16,037 nt of DNA from DASSUW01 sp963730535 (GCA_963730535.1 CAVSRU010000009.1:1-16037), one strand, 5' to 3'. Numbered from the stretch's first letter, positions 7,087-14,869 are shown. Notes: generated from the sequence alone by a model not told the origin. Translations and numbers: made by a program.

Positions 7087-8170
7087 ATGGATTGGCAGAA
7101 TATCGCTGAAGACGCCGTCACGCGCTACATCCCGGACGCCGAGGTACGAGATCTCGTCCTGGCGGAGATCAGGGGCGCGCAGCGGTCTGCGGATCTGCGC
7201 CCTCGTCCGGACCAGCTCGCCTTTCGGGCCGTGCGCGAGGACAAGTTGCCGGGCCTCTTTGCGGAGCGGGGGCCCGCGTATCGGAGCTGGTATCTGAAGG
7301 ACGGAGCGGCGGCTCGGCCGTCGCTCGGGGAGGCGCGTTCGGCGCTCGAGCGCCACATGCCGGAGCTCGTGCCGATCTGGTCGGCGCTGGTCGCCGCCGT
7401 CGGCGCCGACGAACTCGGCGCGCGGATGCTGACCATGTACGACCCGCCGCCGCTGCTGAGCGGCTGCTCGCAGGCCGCCCTCCCGGGGCAGGCGGCGCTG
7501 GTCCGCAATTACGACTACGACCCGAACCTGTTCGACGCCGTCGTGTTGGAGACGTGCCTCGCCGACACGCGGGTGATCGGCATGGCCGACCAGCTGTGGG
7601 GCCTGCTCGACGGCGTCAACGACCGCGGGCTCGCGGTGTCGTTGACGTTCGGGGGGCGCCGCGGCGTGGGCCGCGGCTTCAGCATCCCGATCGTCGTCCG
7701 CTACCTGCTCGAGACGTGCGCGACCGTGGCAGAGGGCGTCGCGGCGCTGGAGCGGATTCCGGTGCAGGCGGCGTACAACGTCACGCTCGTCGACCGGCAC
7801 GCGAACCACGCGACGGTCTGGCTCGCTGCGGGCGAGCCGGCCCGGGTGACGTCTGACCGGGTCGCCACCAACCATCAGGGTGTCGTGGACTGGCCCGAGT
7901 ACGCGCGCTGGACGCGCACCGTGGAGCGGTTCGACGAGCTTGAAGGGCTGCTCGAGCACGACGCCGCCGACGTGATCGACGGAATGCTCCAGCCGCCGAT
8001 GCGCAGCACCGACTACGAAGGCGGGTTCGGCACGCTCTACACCGCCGTCTACCGGCCCGGCGACGGCACGGCGGAGTACCACTGGCCCGGCGCGGCCTGG
8101 CGTCAATCGCTCGGAGGACTTCCGCGAGGAGGCGTTCGTCGCGGCGATCGGCGAGGTCGTGACGGCATGA
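7087..8170 (+). CDS. C45-family Ntn hydrolase, frameshifted near its end
   Basis: This resembles the C45 acyltransferase/hydrolase family (isopenicillin-N acyltransferase, carcinine hydrolase), which self-cleave to expose an N-terminal Cys. Gly126-Cys127 in LLSGCSQAAL is the expected cleavage site and nucleophile, followed by ALVRNYDYDP, LWGLLDGVNDRGLAVSLTFGG, AYNVTLVDR and VATNHQG. Family members cut or exchange amide-linked acyl groups. The frame as read runs on into the next gene, giving a 578-residue product. However, removing one G at 8113-8114 restores LEDFREEAFVAAIGEVVTA and a TGA at 8168-8170 that overlaps the next ATG (ATGA). The intended protein is therefore about 360 residues, normal for the family. 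No Shine-Dalgarno is seen, so translation may be leaderless. A sequencing indel is the most likely cause of the break. Confidence 0.82.
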
Positions 8171-8823
8171 GCCGGCGCGAGGTGCTCGAGGCAGTCGCGG
8201 CCGGCCGGCTCGATCCGGCCGAGGCCGCGCGGCTGCTCGACGCACCGGCCGCGGGCGCGCGGAGCGTGCGCGTGCGGTCCGCGTACCAGGCCGTCGAGAT
8301 CGTCGGCGATCCGGAGGTCGCCGAGCTGCTCGTGGTGGACGGCACGCACCGCGTCCAGCGCGAGGGCGACGTGCTCATCGTCGGCGACGCGGCGTCCGAG
8401 GGGTTTCGCTTCGGCACCTGGCAGGGCGCTCGCCGGCTCGCCGTGCGTGTGAATCCGCGGCTCGACGTCGACGCCGAGGTGACCGGAGCCCTGCTCTCCG
8501 TCCGCGGGGTCGACGGCGCGATGCGAGCTGTCGTGCAGGCCGGCAGCGCCGGGATCGAGGACGCGTCGGGGTCCCTCGATCTGCGCGTGACGTCAGGGTC
8601 CGCGGCCGTCGCGGGGTCCCCACGCGGGGACTGGCGCCTGCGCAGCGAGAGCGCGTCGCTGAACGTGGTGCTCGACGCTCGTTCGGACGCGACGGTCTCG
8701 GTGACCGGACGCCACTCGCGCGTCGACGCCTTCGGCTCCGAGACGCACGCCGTGCTCGGATCAGGCGTCCACGCGATCGACATCGACGCCGCGTTCTCGG
8801 ACGTGGTCGTCAGGACGCCATGA
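8167..8823 (+). CDS. DUF4097/LiaX-YvlB-like protein
   Basis: This 218-residue protein begins with a short helical pair, REVLEAVAAGRLDPAEAARLL (residues 4-24), of the SHOCT-like type found at the N-terminus of YvlB/LiaX proteins. The rest is a repetitive beta-rich region: VRSAYQAVEIVGDPEVAEL, LDVDAEVTGALLSVRGVDGA, then SGSLDLRVTSGSAAVAG and IDAAFSDVVVRTP. This alternation is typical of DUF4097 beta-solenoid proteins. No signal peptide is visible. In firmicutes LiaX-type proteins act in envelope stress; here the role is unknown. GAGG sits about 10 nt before the ATG. Its start overlaps the corrected C45 stop and its stop overlaps the DUF2089 start (ATGA both times). The frame runs without a stop from the C45 gene only because of the upstream indel. 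Confidence 0.75.
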   Translation: MSRREVLEAVAAGRLDPAEAARLLDAPAAGARSVRVRSAYQAVEIVGDPEVAELLVVDGTHRVQREGDVLIVGDAASEGFRFGTWQGARRLAVRVNPRLDVDAEVTGALLSVRGVDGAMRAVVQAGSAGIEDASGSLDLRVTSGSAAVAGSPRGDWRLRSESASLNVVLDARSDATVSVTGRHSRVDAFGSETHAVLGSGVHAIDIDAAFSDVVVRTP

Positions 8824-9189
8824 ACCACGAGCACCATCTCCGCCCGCCCGCCGACTGCCCGGCGTGCCGCTCCGAACTGCTCGTCACGCGCCTGTCGTGC
8901 ACGGCCTGCGGCACCGAGGTCACCGGCTCCTTCTCGACGTGCGCGTTCTGCTCGCAGGACGCCGGCGATCGCGCCCTGCTCGAGCTCTTCCTGCTCTCGC
9001 GCGGCAACCTGAAGGAGGTCGAGCGCAAGCTCGGCGTCAGCTACCCGACGGCGCGGGCGCGCGTGGACGCGATGATCGACCGGCTCGGGTTGCGCTCGGA
9101 CGAGCGTCCGGCGCCTCGAGACGCTCGAGGCACTCGCGCGCGGGGAGATCGACGTCGACGCGGCGATGGCCGCCATCGGCGACGCCTGA
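8820..9189 (+). CDS. DUF2089-family zinc-ribbon/HTH protein, frameshifted
   Basis: A zinc ribbon with Cys13, Cys16, Cys27 and Cys30 (CPAC and CTAC) is followed by a second CxxC (CAFC, 41-44). A helix-turn-helix-like stretch, SRGNLKEVERKLGVSYPTAR (residues 60-79), follows. This is the DUF2089 pattern, presumed DNA-binding. As read, the frame becomes arginine-rich junk after about residue 95 and ends at 9206. Dropping one G near 9109-9111 instead gives RLETLEALARGEIDVDAAM then AAIGDA and a stop at 9187-9189, matching the SHOCT-like tail expected of the family and a total of about 122 residues. The break abuts a perfect 8-bp hairpin. AGGA lies about 5 nt before the ATG. It is coupled to the DUF4097 gene and may regulate it. 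Confidence 0.8.
9113..9131. repeat. Perfect hairpin inside DUF2089 gene
   Basis: GCCTCGAG (9113-9120) and CTCGAGGC (9124-9131) are perfect inverted repeats around a 3-nt ACG loop. The hairpin starts 2 nt after the place where the DUF2089 reading frame changes. It encodes RLETLEAL in the corrected frame, so it may be a by-product of coding, but its position suggests a cause for a sequencing indel. Confidence 0.6.
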
Positions 9190-9303
9190 CGCACGTGCGC
9201 ACGTAGTTGCCCGTAGCGAGCATGTGGGCGATTGCCCACGGCTCCGGTGAGGATTGGTGCTGGCGTGGGCGGTGCAGCACTTACCCCCGAACGGGAGAGA
9301 ACC
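9190..9303 (+). promoter_or_regulatory. Leader of aldehyde dehydrogenase with dyads
   Basis: This 114-nt gap precedes the aldehyde dehydrogenase. It holds the 10-bp palindrome CGCACGTGCG (9190-9199) and the hairpin GTGGGC-GATT-GCCCAC (9224-9239). TTGCCC occurs at 9207-9212 and again at 9232-9237, 25 bp apart. GGGAG about 6 nt before the ATG at 9304 is the ribosome site. I cannot place a convincing -35/-10 pair. The dyads could be operators for the PucR regulator or DUF2089, or the hairpin could attenuate read-through from the upstream operon. The function is inferred. Confidence 0.4.
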
Positions 9304-10848
9304 ATGACCGCAATCCTTCGCGAGCGCACCACCTACCCCGCGCCCGGCTCACTCGACAGTCCGATCGCGGTCGCCACGCGGTACGGCAACTACATCGGCG
9401 GAGCATTCGTCGCGCCGGTGGACGGCGCCTACCGCGAGAACCGCACGCCCGTCACGGGCGAGGTGATCTGCGAGGTCGCGGACTCCACCCCCGCCGACAT
9501 CGAGCTCGCGCTGGACGCCGCTCACGCGGCCAAGGACGCGTGGGCCGCGCGGTCTCCCGCCGAGCGGGCGTCCGTGCTGAACGCGATCGCGGACGTGATG
9601 GAGGCCAACCTCGAGGAGCTGGCCATCGTCGAGAGCTGGGACAACGGCAAGCCGGTGCGTGAGACGCTCGGCGCCGACCTTCCGCTGGCGATCGATCACT
9701 TCCGCTACTTCGCCGGCGCGGTCCGCGCCGAAGAGGGCCGGATCTCCGAGATCGACAGCCAGACGTACGCGTACCACTTCCAGGAGCCGCTCGGCGTGGT
9801 CGGGCAGATCATCCCGTTCAACTTCCCGCTGCTCATGGCCGCATGGAAGATCGCGCCGGCGATCGCGGCCGGCAACTGCACGGTCGTCAAGCCGGCCAGC
9901 CCGACCCCGTGGTCGGTCCTGAAGCTGTGCGAGCTCATCGGCGACGTCGTGCCGGCGGGCGTCGTGAACGTCGTCAACGGTCCCGGCGGCGAGATCGGCA
10001 AGGCGCTGGCGACCAACCCGCGGATCGCGAAGATCTCGTTCACGGGATCGACGGAGATCGGCAAGCAGATCATGCAGTACGCCGCCGAGTCACTGATCCC
10101 GTCGACGACCGAGTTGGGCGGCAAGTCGCCGAACATCTTCTTCGCCGACGTGATGGACGAAGACGACGCGTTCCTCGACAAGGCGGTCGAGGGCCTCGTG
10201 ATGTTCGCGTTCAACAAGGGCGAGGTCTGCACCTGCCCGTCGCGCGCGCTGATCCACGAGGACATCTACGACGCGTTCATGCAGCGTTGCCTGGAGCGGA
10301 TCGCCGCGATCCAGCAGGGCACCCCGCTGGACCCGTCGACCCAGGTCGGCCCGCAGGTCTCGGACTCCCAGCGTGAGACGATCGAGCGCTACGTGAAGAT
10401 CGGGCGCGACGAGGGCGCCGAAGTCCTCATCGGCGGCGCGCGGCCCGAGCTCGGCGACGAGCTCGACGGCGGCTCCTACTACGAGCCCACGGTGTTCAAG
10501 GGCCACAACGCCATGCGCGTGTTCCAGGAGGAGATCTTCGGCCCCGTGCTCGCCGTCACGACGTTCCGTGACGAGGCCGAGGCGCTCGAGATCGCCAACG
10601 ACACGATGTACGGCCTCGGCGCCGGCGTCTGGACCCGCGACGGGAGCCGCGCGTTCCGCGTCGGTCGCGCGATCAAGGCCGGTCGCGTGTGGACCAACTG
10701 CTACCACCAGTACCCCGCCGGCGCGGCCTTCGGCGGCTACAAGGCCTCGGGCGTCGGACGCGAGAACCACCGCATGATGCTCGATCACTACACGCAGACC
10801 AAGTGCCTGCTCGTCAGCTACGACCCGGAGCCGGTCGGCCTGTTCTAG
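9304..10848 (+). CDS. NAD-dependent aldehyde dehydrogenase, AcoD/ExaC type
   Basis: This 514-residue enzyme oxidises an aldehyde to a carboxylate with NAD(P). Catalytic Cys309 lies in FNKGEVCTCPSR and the general base Glu270 in TELGGKSPN. Asn173 in IIPFNFP and Lys196 in VVKPASPTP complete the active and cofactor sites. The blocks EIDSQTYAYHFQEPLGVVG and NCYHQYPAGAAFGGYK, with the GRENHRMMLDHY ending, mark the AcoD/ExaC (acetaldehyde dehydrogenase II) group, which acts on short aldehydes. IPFNFP replaces the usual IPWNFP. The start at 9304 is favoured over 9232 by a GGGAG site. In this context it probably oxidises the aldehyde made by the convergent aminotransferase; malonate or succinate semialdehyde, or another omega-oxo acid, are candidates. 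Length is normal and the frame intact. Confidence 0.93.
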   Translation: MTAILRERTTYPAPGSLDSPIAVATRYGNYIGGAFVAPVDGAYRENRTPVTGEVICEVADSTPADIELALDAAHAAKDAWAARSPAERASVLNAIADVMEANLEELAIVESWDNGKPVRETLGADLPLAIDHFRYFAGAVRAEEGRISEIDSQTYAYHFQEPLGVVGQIIPFNFPLLMAAWKIAPAIAAGNCTVVKPASPTPWSVLKLCELIGDVVPAGVVNVVNGPGGEIGKALATNPRIAKISFTGSTEIGKQIMQYAAESLIPSTTELGGKSPNIFFADVMDEDDAFLDKAVEGLVMFAFNKGEVCTCPSRALIHEDIYDAFMQRCLERIAAIQQGTPLDPSTQVGPQVSDSQRETIERYVKIGRDEGAEVLIGGARPELGDELDGGSYYEPTVFKGHNAMRVFQEEIFGPVLAVTTFRDEAEALEIANDTMYGLGAGVWTRDGSRAFRVGRAIKAGRVWTNCYHQYPAGAAFGGYKASGVGRENHRMMLDHYTQTKCLLVSYDPEPVGLF

Positions 10849-10864
10849 TCGGCCTATCGGCCAT

Positions 10865-10894
10865 CGCCGCTACGCGGCCACGCGCGTAGCGGCG
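10865..10894. terminator. Bidirectional terminator hairpin
   Basis: CGCCGCTACGCG (10865-10876) and CGCGTAGCGGCG (10883-10894) form a perfect 12-bp stem with the 6-nt loop GCCACG. It starts 16 nt after the dehydrogenase stop and overlaps the last codons and stop of the convergent aminotransferase. No T-tract is present. Its strength and its position between two convergent operons fit a shared terminator. Confidence 0.6.
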
Positions 10895-12160
10895 CCGAGG
10901 CGGTCGAGCGCCGCGCCGATCCCGTCGGCCAGCAGCGCGATCTCCTCGCGGCCGCAGACCAGCGGCGGCGACACCGCGATGCCCCGCGCCAGCGGCCGGA
11001 CGAGGACGCCCTCCGCGCGGCACGCGCGCTGCCAGTCGCGCACGATCCCGGGGTCGGCGGCGAGCGCCTCCGGGGTGACGTCGATGCCCGCGAGGAAGCC
11101 GAGCCCGGCGCGGACCTCGCCCACCAGCGGGTGATCGGCGAGCGGCGCGAGCGCCGCGGCGAGCGGCTCCTCGAGCGTCCGTCCGCGCTCGATCAGCTCC
11201 TCGCGCTCGTAGATGTCGAGCGCGACGTTGGCCGCGGCGCAGCACGCGGGGTGTCCGGCATAGGTCGCTCCGTGGCGCAGCACCGGCGCACCGGGGCGGC
11301 CGGTGAAGAACGGCTCGGCGACGTGCGGGGCGACGATCAGCGCCCCGATCGGCATCGTCCCGCCCGAGAGGCCCTTCGCGACGGCGATCAGGTCCGGGCG
11401 CACCGGCCAGCGGTCGATCCCGAACCACGTGCCCAGCCGGCCGAACCCGCAGATCACGCAGTCGGCGACGAACAGGACGCCGTGGCGGGCGCAGACTTCG
11501 GCGACCCCCTCGATGTAGCCGGCGGGGGGAAGGTGGACGCCGCCGGCGCCGATCACCGGCTCGCAGAAGAACGCCGCGACGCGCTCCGCGCCGATGCGCA
11601 GGATCTCCGCCTCGAGCGCTCCGACGTCGTCGTGCGGCACGCTGGAGACGTCGCGGACGAGCGGCCCGAAGCCCGCTGGCGTTGACGGCGATCCCGCCGA
11701 CGCTCGTGCCCACGCCGTGGGTGCCGTGATAGCCGCCCGCCCGGCCGATCAGGTGCACGCGCCGCGGCTCGCCGTTGTGGGCGTGGTAGCTGCGGGCGAT
11801 CTTGGCGGCGGTCTCGATCATGTCCCCGCCGCCGGAGCCGAGGAACACGCGGCTGCCAGGGGTCGGCGCCAGGGCGGCGAGGCGGTCGGCGAGCTCGAGC
11901 GCCGGCTCGTTCGCGAAGTCGCCGAAGATGCTGTACGCGTCGAGCGTCTTGAGCTGGTGCTCCACCGCCTCGGCGATCTCGCGGCGGCCGTGGCCGAGGT
12001 TGGAGTACCAGAGGGCGGCCGTGGCGTCGAGGTAGCGGCGCCCGCCGTCATCCCACACCCAGGGGCCCTCGGCGCGGGTGAGGACCATGCGGTCGCCGTC
12101 GACGCTGCCCATGTCGGCGAACGGATGCCACAGGGCGTGGCTCGTGCTGGCGGTGGTCAT
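10870..12160 (-). pseudogene. Class III PLP aminotransferase, frame broken mid-gene
   Basis: This is a fold-type I, class III aminotransferase, the group that uses omega-amino acids and amines with pyruvate or 2-oxoglutarate as acceptor. The first 163 codons (12160-11672) include ATAALWYSNLGHG and FLGSGGGDMIETAAKIARSY. The rest (11670-10870) lies in another frame and includes VADCVICGFGRLG, with Asp233 for the PLP ring, and AVAKGLSGGTMPIGA, with the Schiff-base Lys262. The frames join cleanly if one G of the GGG at 11674-11672 is removed (NASG-FGPLVRDVSS), giving about 429 residues, the normal size. All key residues survive, so this is probably a sequencing indel rather than a dead gene. GGGAGG lies just before the ATG, 14 nt after the ald stop. 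Confidence 0.85.
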
Positions 12161-12174
12161 GATGCCTCCCGGGG

Positions 12175-13272
12175 TCAGGCCGGCGTCAGCGCGGATTCGA
12201 CCGCGGCGGCGACGGTGTCATGGACGATGCGCCCGTCGGCGACGTTGAGCCCGCGCGCGAACCGCGGATCGTCGTCGAGCGCCGCCTCCGGACCGAGGTC
12301 GGCGAGGCGCAGCGCGTAGTCGAGCGTCGCGTTGGTCAGCGCACGCGTGCTCGTCGCGGCGACGGCGCCCGGCATGTTGGTGACGCAGTAGTGGACGATG
12401 CCGTCGACCTCGTAGGTCGGCTCGGAATGCGTCGTCGGACGCGACGTCTCGAAGCAGCCGCCCTGATCGATGGAGATGTCGACCAGCACGCTGCCGGGAC
12501 GCATGGCGCCGAGGTGCTCGCGCCGGACGAGCCGCGGGGCGCGGGCGCCGGGCACGAGCACGGCGCCGATCACCAGGTCGGCGGTGGGCAGCAGCTCCTC
12601 GATCGCGAGTTCGCCGGCGTGCACCGTGCGGACGCGCCCGGCGAAGCGCTCGGCGAGCTCGATCAGGCGCGGGATGGAGCGGTCGACGATCGTCACGCGG
12701 GCACCCATGCCGGCCGCGACGGTCGCGGCCGCGGTCCCGGCGACGCCGCCGCCGAGGACGAGGACCTCGGCCGGGGCCACGCCCGGCACCCCGCCGATCA
12801 GCAGGCCGCGCCCGCCTCCGGGCCCGGTCATCGCCGTCGCTCCGGCCTGCGCGGCGAGCCGGCCCGCGATCTCGCTCATCGGGGCGAGGAGCACAAGCCG
12901 TCCGTGCGCGTCCTCGACCGTCTCGTAGGCGATGCAGCGCGCGCCGGTCTCGGCGAGCGCCAGAGCGAGCCGCGGGTCGGCCGCGAGGTGCAGGTACGTG
13001 AACAGCGTGTGCTGCTCGGACAGCCGCTCGACCTCCTCGCGCAGCGGCTCCTTGACCTTGAGGACGAGTTCCGCCCGCTCGAAGACCTCGTCGACGGTCG
13101 TGCACTCGGCGTCGACGGCTCGGTAGGCCGAGTCCGGATAGCCGGAGCCGGTGCCGGCGCCGCGTTGGACGAGCACGCGGTGGCCGCGGCGGGTGAGCTC
13201 GCGCGCGCCGGCCGGCGTGATCGCGACGCGCCGCTCGTCCGGCTTGATCTCGGTGGGGATGCCGATGTTCAT
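12175..13272 (-). CDS. ald: Alanine dehydrogenase
   Basis: This 365-residue enzyme interconverts L-alanine + NAD and pyruvate + ammonium + NADH. Family residues are present: Arg15 in KPDERRVAITP, Lys74 in LKVKEP, His95 in YLHLAADP and catalytic Asp269 in VDISIDQGG. The NAD-binding glycines are in LVLGGGVAGTAA (171-182). CVTNMPGAVAATST is also a strong family marker. Translation probably starts at MNIGIPTEIK with GGGTGG about 5 nt upstream; longer in-frame starts exist but add unconserved residues. It lies 76 nt after the PucR gene and 14 nt before the aminotransferase. That pairing is familiar from pathways where a pyruvate-dependent transaminase makes alanine and Ald recycles it, releasing ammonium. 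Confidence 0.95.
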   Translation of the reverse strand: MNIGIPTEIKPDERRVAITPAGARELTRRGHRVLVQRGAGTGSGYPDSAYRAVDAECTTVDEVFERAELVLKVKEPLREEVERLSEQHTLFTYLHLAADPRLALALAETGARCIAYETVEDAHGRLVLLAPMSEIAGRLAAQAGATAMTGPGGGRGLLIGGVPGVAPAEVLVLGGGVAGTAAATVAAGMGARVTIVDRSIPRLIELAERFAGRVRTVHAGELAIEELLPTADLVIGAVLVPGARAPRLVRREHLGAMRPGSVLVDISIDQGGCFETSRPTTHSEPTYEVDGIVHYCVTNMPGAVAATSTRALTNATLDYALRLADLGPEAALDDDPRFARGLNVADGRIVHDTVAAAVESALTPA

Positions 13273-13348
13273 CAGCCACCCACGATGGAGCCGGCCGCGC
13301 GTGATCGCCATCGGTACTTCTACGAATACCCGGCTGGAACTCGTGGAT

Positions 13349-14869
13349 CTACCGAGGTGGCTCGCCGTGGCGGTGTGCGGTGAGCGCGATGTAGAGCGAG
13401 GCGATCGTGGCGGGGTCCTTGAGCGAGCGCCCGAGGACCTGCTCGACACGACCGAGCCGGTAGCGAAGGGAGTTGTGGTGCAGGCCGATGGCCTCGGAGG
13501 TCCGCATCACGTCGAGGTCGTGCTCGAAGTACGCGACGAGCGTGTCGAACAGCCCTTGGTGGGCGCGGAGCTCTCCGATCAGCTCGTCGACCTTGGGCTT
13601 GAGGCGCTCCGTCGACGCGTCCGTGGCAACGAGCGTCGCGAGGTCGAGATCCTCGAACGCGAGCAGCTGCCGACCCGGGTCGGTCCGCGTGCGCTCGAGC
13701 ACGATCTCGGCGTCGCGCAGCGAGTCCGGGACGGCGGCGACGCCGGCGGCCGGTCGTCCCACGCCGGCGGCGGCGTCCGGGTTGGAGGCCAGCGCGTCGG
13801 CGACGGCGGCGCGGATGTCCTCCTGCGCCGCTTGGACGAGGAGGACGCAGGCATCCTGGCGGGTGCCCGCCAGGAAGGGCAGCGATCGCTGATCGAGCGC
13901 CGTCTCGACGGCCTCGCGCAGCTGCCGAGGTTCAAGCAGGACGACGCGGGCCGGCGTGGAGCCGTCGATACCCAGTGCGGCCGCGCGAGCCGCCAGCGAT
14001 CCGTGGTCAGCGTCATGGCCGTCGAGCAGGGCGTCCAGGACCGCGCCGCGGATCGCGTGCTCCTGTGCCTGGGTCATGGCGTCGAGGCGCGCCAGCGCGG
14101 CGAGAACCGGCGCGGTCGCCCTCGCCGCCGCGCGCGTCACGTGCGCCATCGGTTGCGACCGGCCCCTCGACACGGCGAGCCAGGAACCGTGCTTCATGTC
14201 GCGGTGCAACGGCGTGGCGATCGTCTCCCAGCCCTCGAACTCGAACTGCATCAGCGCGGCCGGGCGGCACGTGATCTCATGCCAGATCGCCTCGGTGGGC
14301 GCCCGCCCGGTCGTCCGCAGGACCCGCCCATCCGGTGAGAACAGGGTGACCGTCGCATCGACGAAGGCGGCGAGCCGCTCGATGACCGCCCGCCGCGGAT
14401 CGTCCTCCTCCAGCGCGTCCATCAGGTGGAGCTGGAGCGAGGACAGCCGCTGCATCGCACGCACCTCCGTGCTGAGCAGCGAGGCGTTGACGGCGCTGAC
14501 GACGTCGCGGAATGGCGTCCGCAGCGGGATCGTGAATACGGGAAGGCCTCGACTGCGCGCCTCGTCGAGCAGCGCCGGCGGGACGCGCTTGAACACCACC
14601 TCGACGCCGAAGCCCAGCGCCGCGGCCCCGATCTCCTCGAGCTCCGCGACGAGCTGTCGTTGCGCACCGGCCCGGTGCCGCAGGCGCACCCCCGTCGTCA
14701 GCATGATCCAGTGGCGCCCGAGCCAGTCCGCTGGGTGGTCGATCTCGATGCTGTGCGCGCCCGCGACCCGGCGGTGGCGCGCGTCCTCGCCGCCGGCGAC
14801 GAGCTCGAGGCCCAGGTCGCCGTCGAGGAGCTCGCCCAGCGTCAGTCCGGGAAGCTGGTTCAAACTCAC
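13349..14869 (-). CDS. PucR-family transcriptional regulator
   Basis: This DNA-binding regulator has about 506 residues. The N-terminal PucR domain is evident: LTLGELLDGDLGLELVAG, then HPADWLGRHWIMLTTGVRL and IPLRTPFRDVVSAVNASLL. A central region follows, and the C-terminal helix-turn-helix of this family is TSEAIGLHHNSLRYRLGRVE (near residues 460-480), before DPATIASLYIALTAHR. PucR proteins control purine, polyamine and amino-acid catabolism. The only sensible start is a GTG that overlaps the stop of the upstream universal stress protein (GTGA). The ribosome site is weak, so translation is probably coupled. It precedes ald and the aminotransferase and likely controls them and the convergent operon. 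The ligand is unknown. Confidence 0.92.
   Translation of the reverse strand: MSLNQLPGLTLGELLDGDLGLELVAGGEDARHRRVAGAHSIEIDHPADWLGRHWIMLTTGVRLRHRAGAQRQLVAELEEIGAAALGFGVEVVFKRVPPALLDEARSRGLPVFTIPLRTPFRDVVSAVNASLLSTEVRAMQRLSSLQLHLMDALEEDDPRRAVIERLAAFVDATVTLFSPDGRVLRTTGRAPTEAIWHEITCRPAALMQFEFEGWETIATPLHRDMKHGSWLAVSRGRSQPMAHVTRAAARATAPVLAALARLDAMTQAQEHAIRGAVLDALLDGHDADHGSLAARAAALGIDGSTPARVVLLEPRQLREAVETALDQRSLPFLAGTRQDACVLLVQAAQEDIRAAVADALASNPDAAAGVGRPAAGVAAVPDSLRDAEIVLERTRTDPGRQLLAFEDLDLATLVATDASTERLKPKVDELIGELRAHQGLFDTLVAYFEHDLDVMRTSEAIGLHHNSLRYRLGRVEQVLGRSLKDPATIASLYIALTAHRHGEPPR

Noticed and set aside
7087..8823. A single 578-residue C45-DUF4097 fusion protein.
   Set aside because: A one-base correction gives a conserved ending and a stop that overlaps the next ATG, so two genes are more likely.
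8107..9131. Programmed ribosomal frameshifting in the C45 and DUF2089 genes.
   Set aside because: No recognised slippery heptamer or release-factor-type site is present, and similar breaks occur in two unrelated genes nearby. Indel errors are simpler.
12932..13383. Plus-strand frames opposite ald as possible antisense genes.
   Set aside because: They have no ribosome site and no motif, and lie fully within a well-conserved minus-strand gene.
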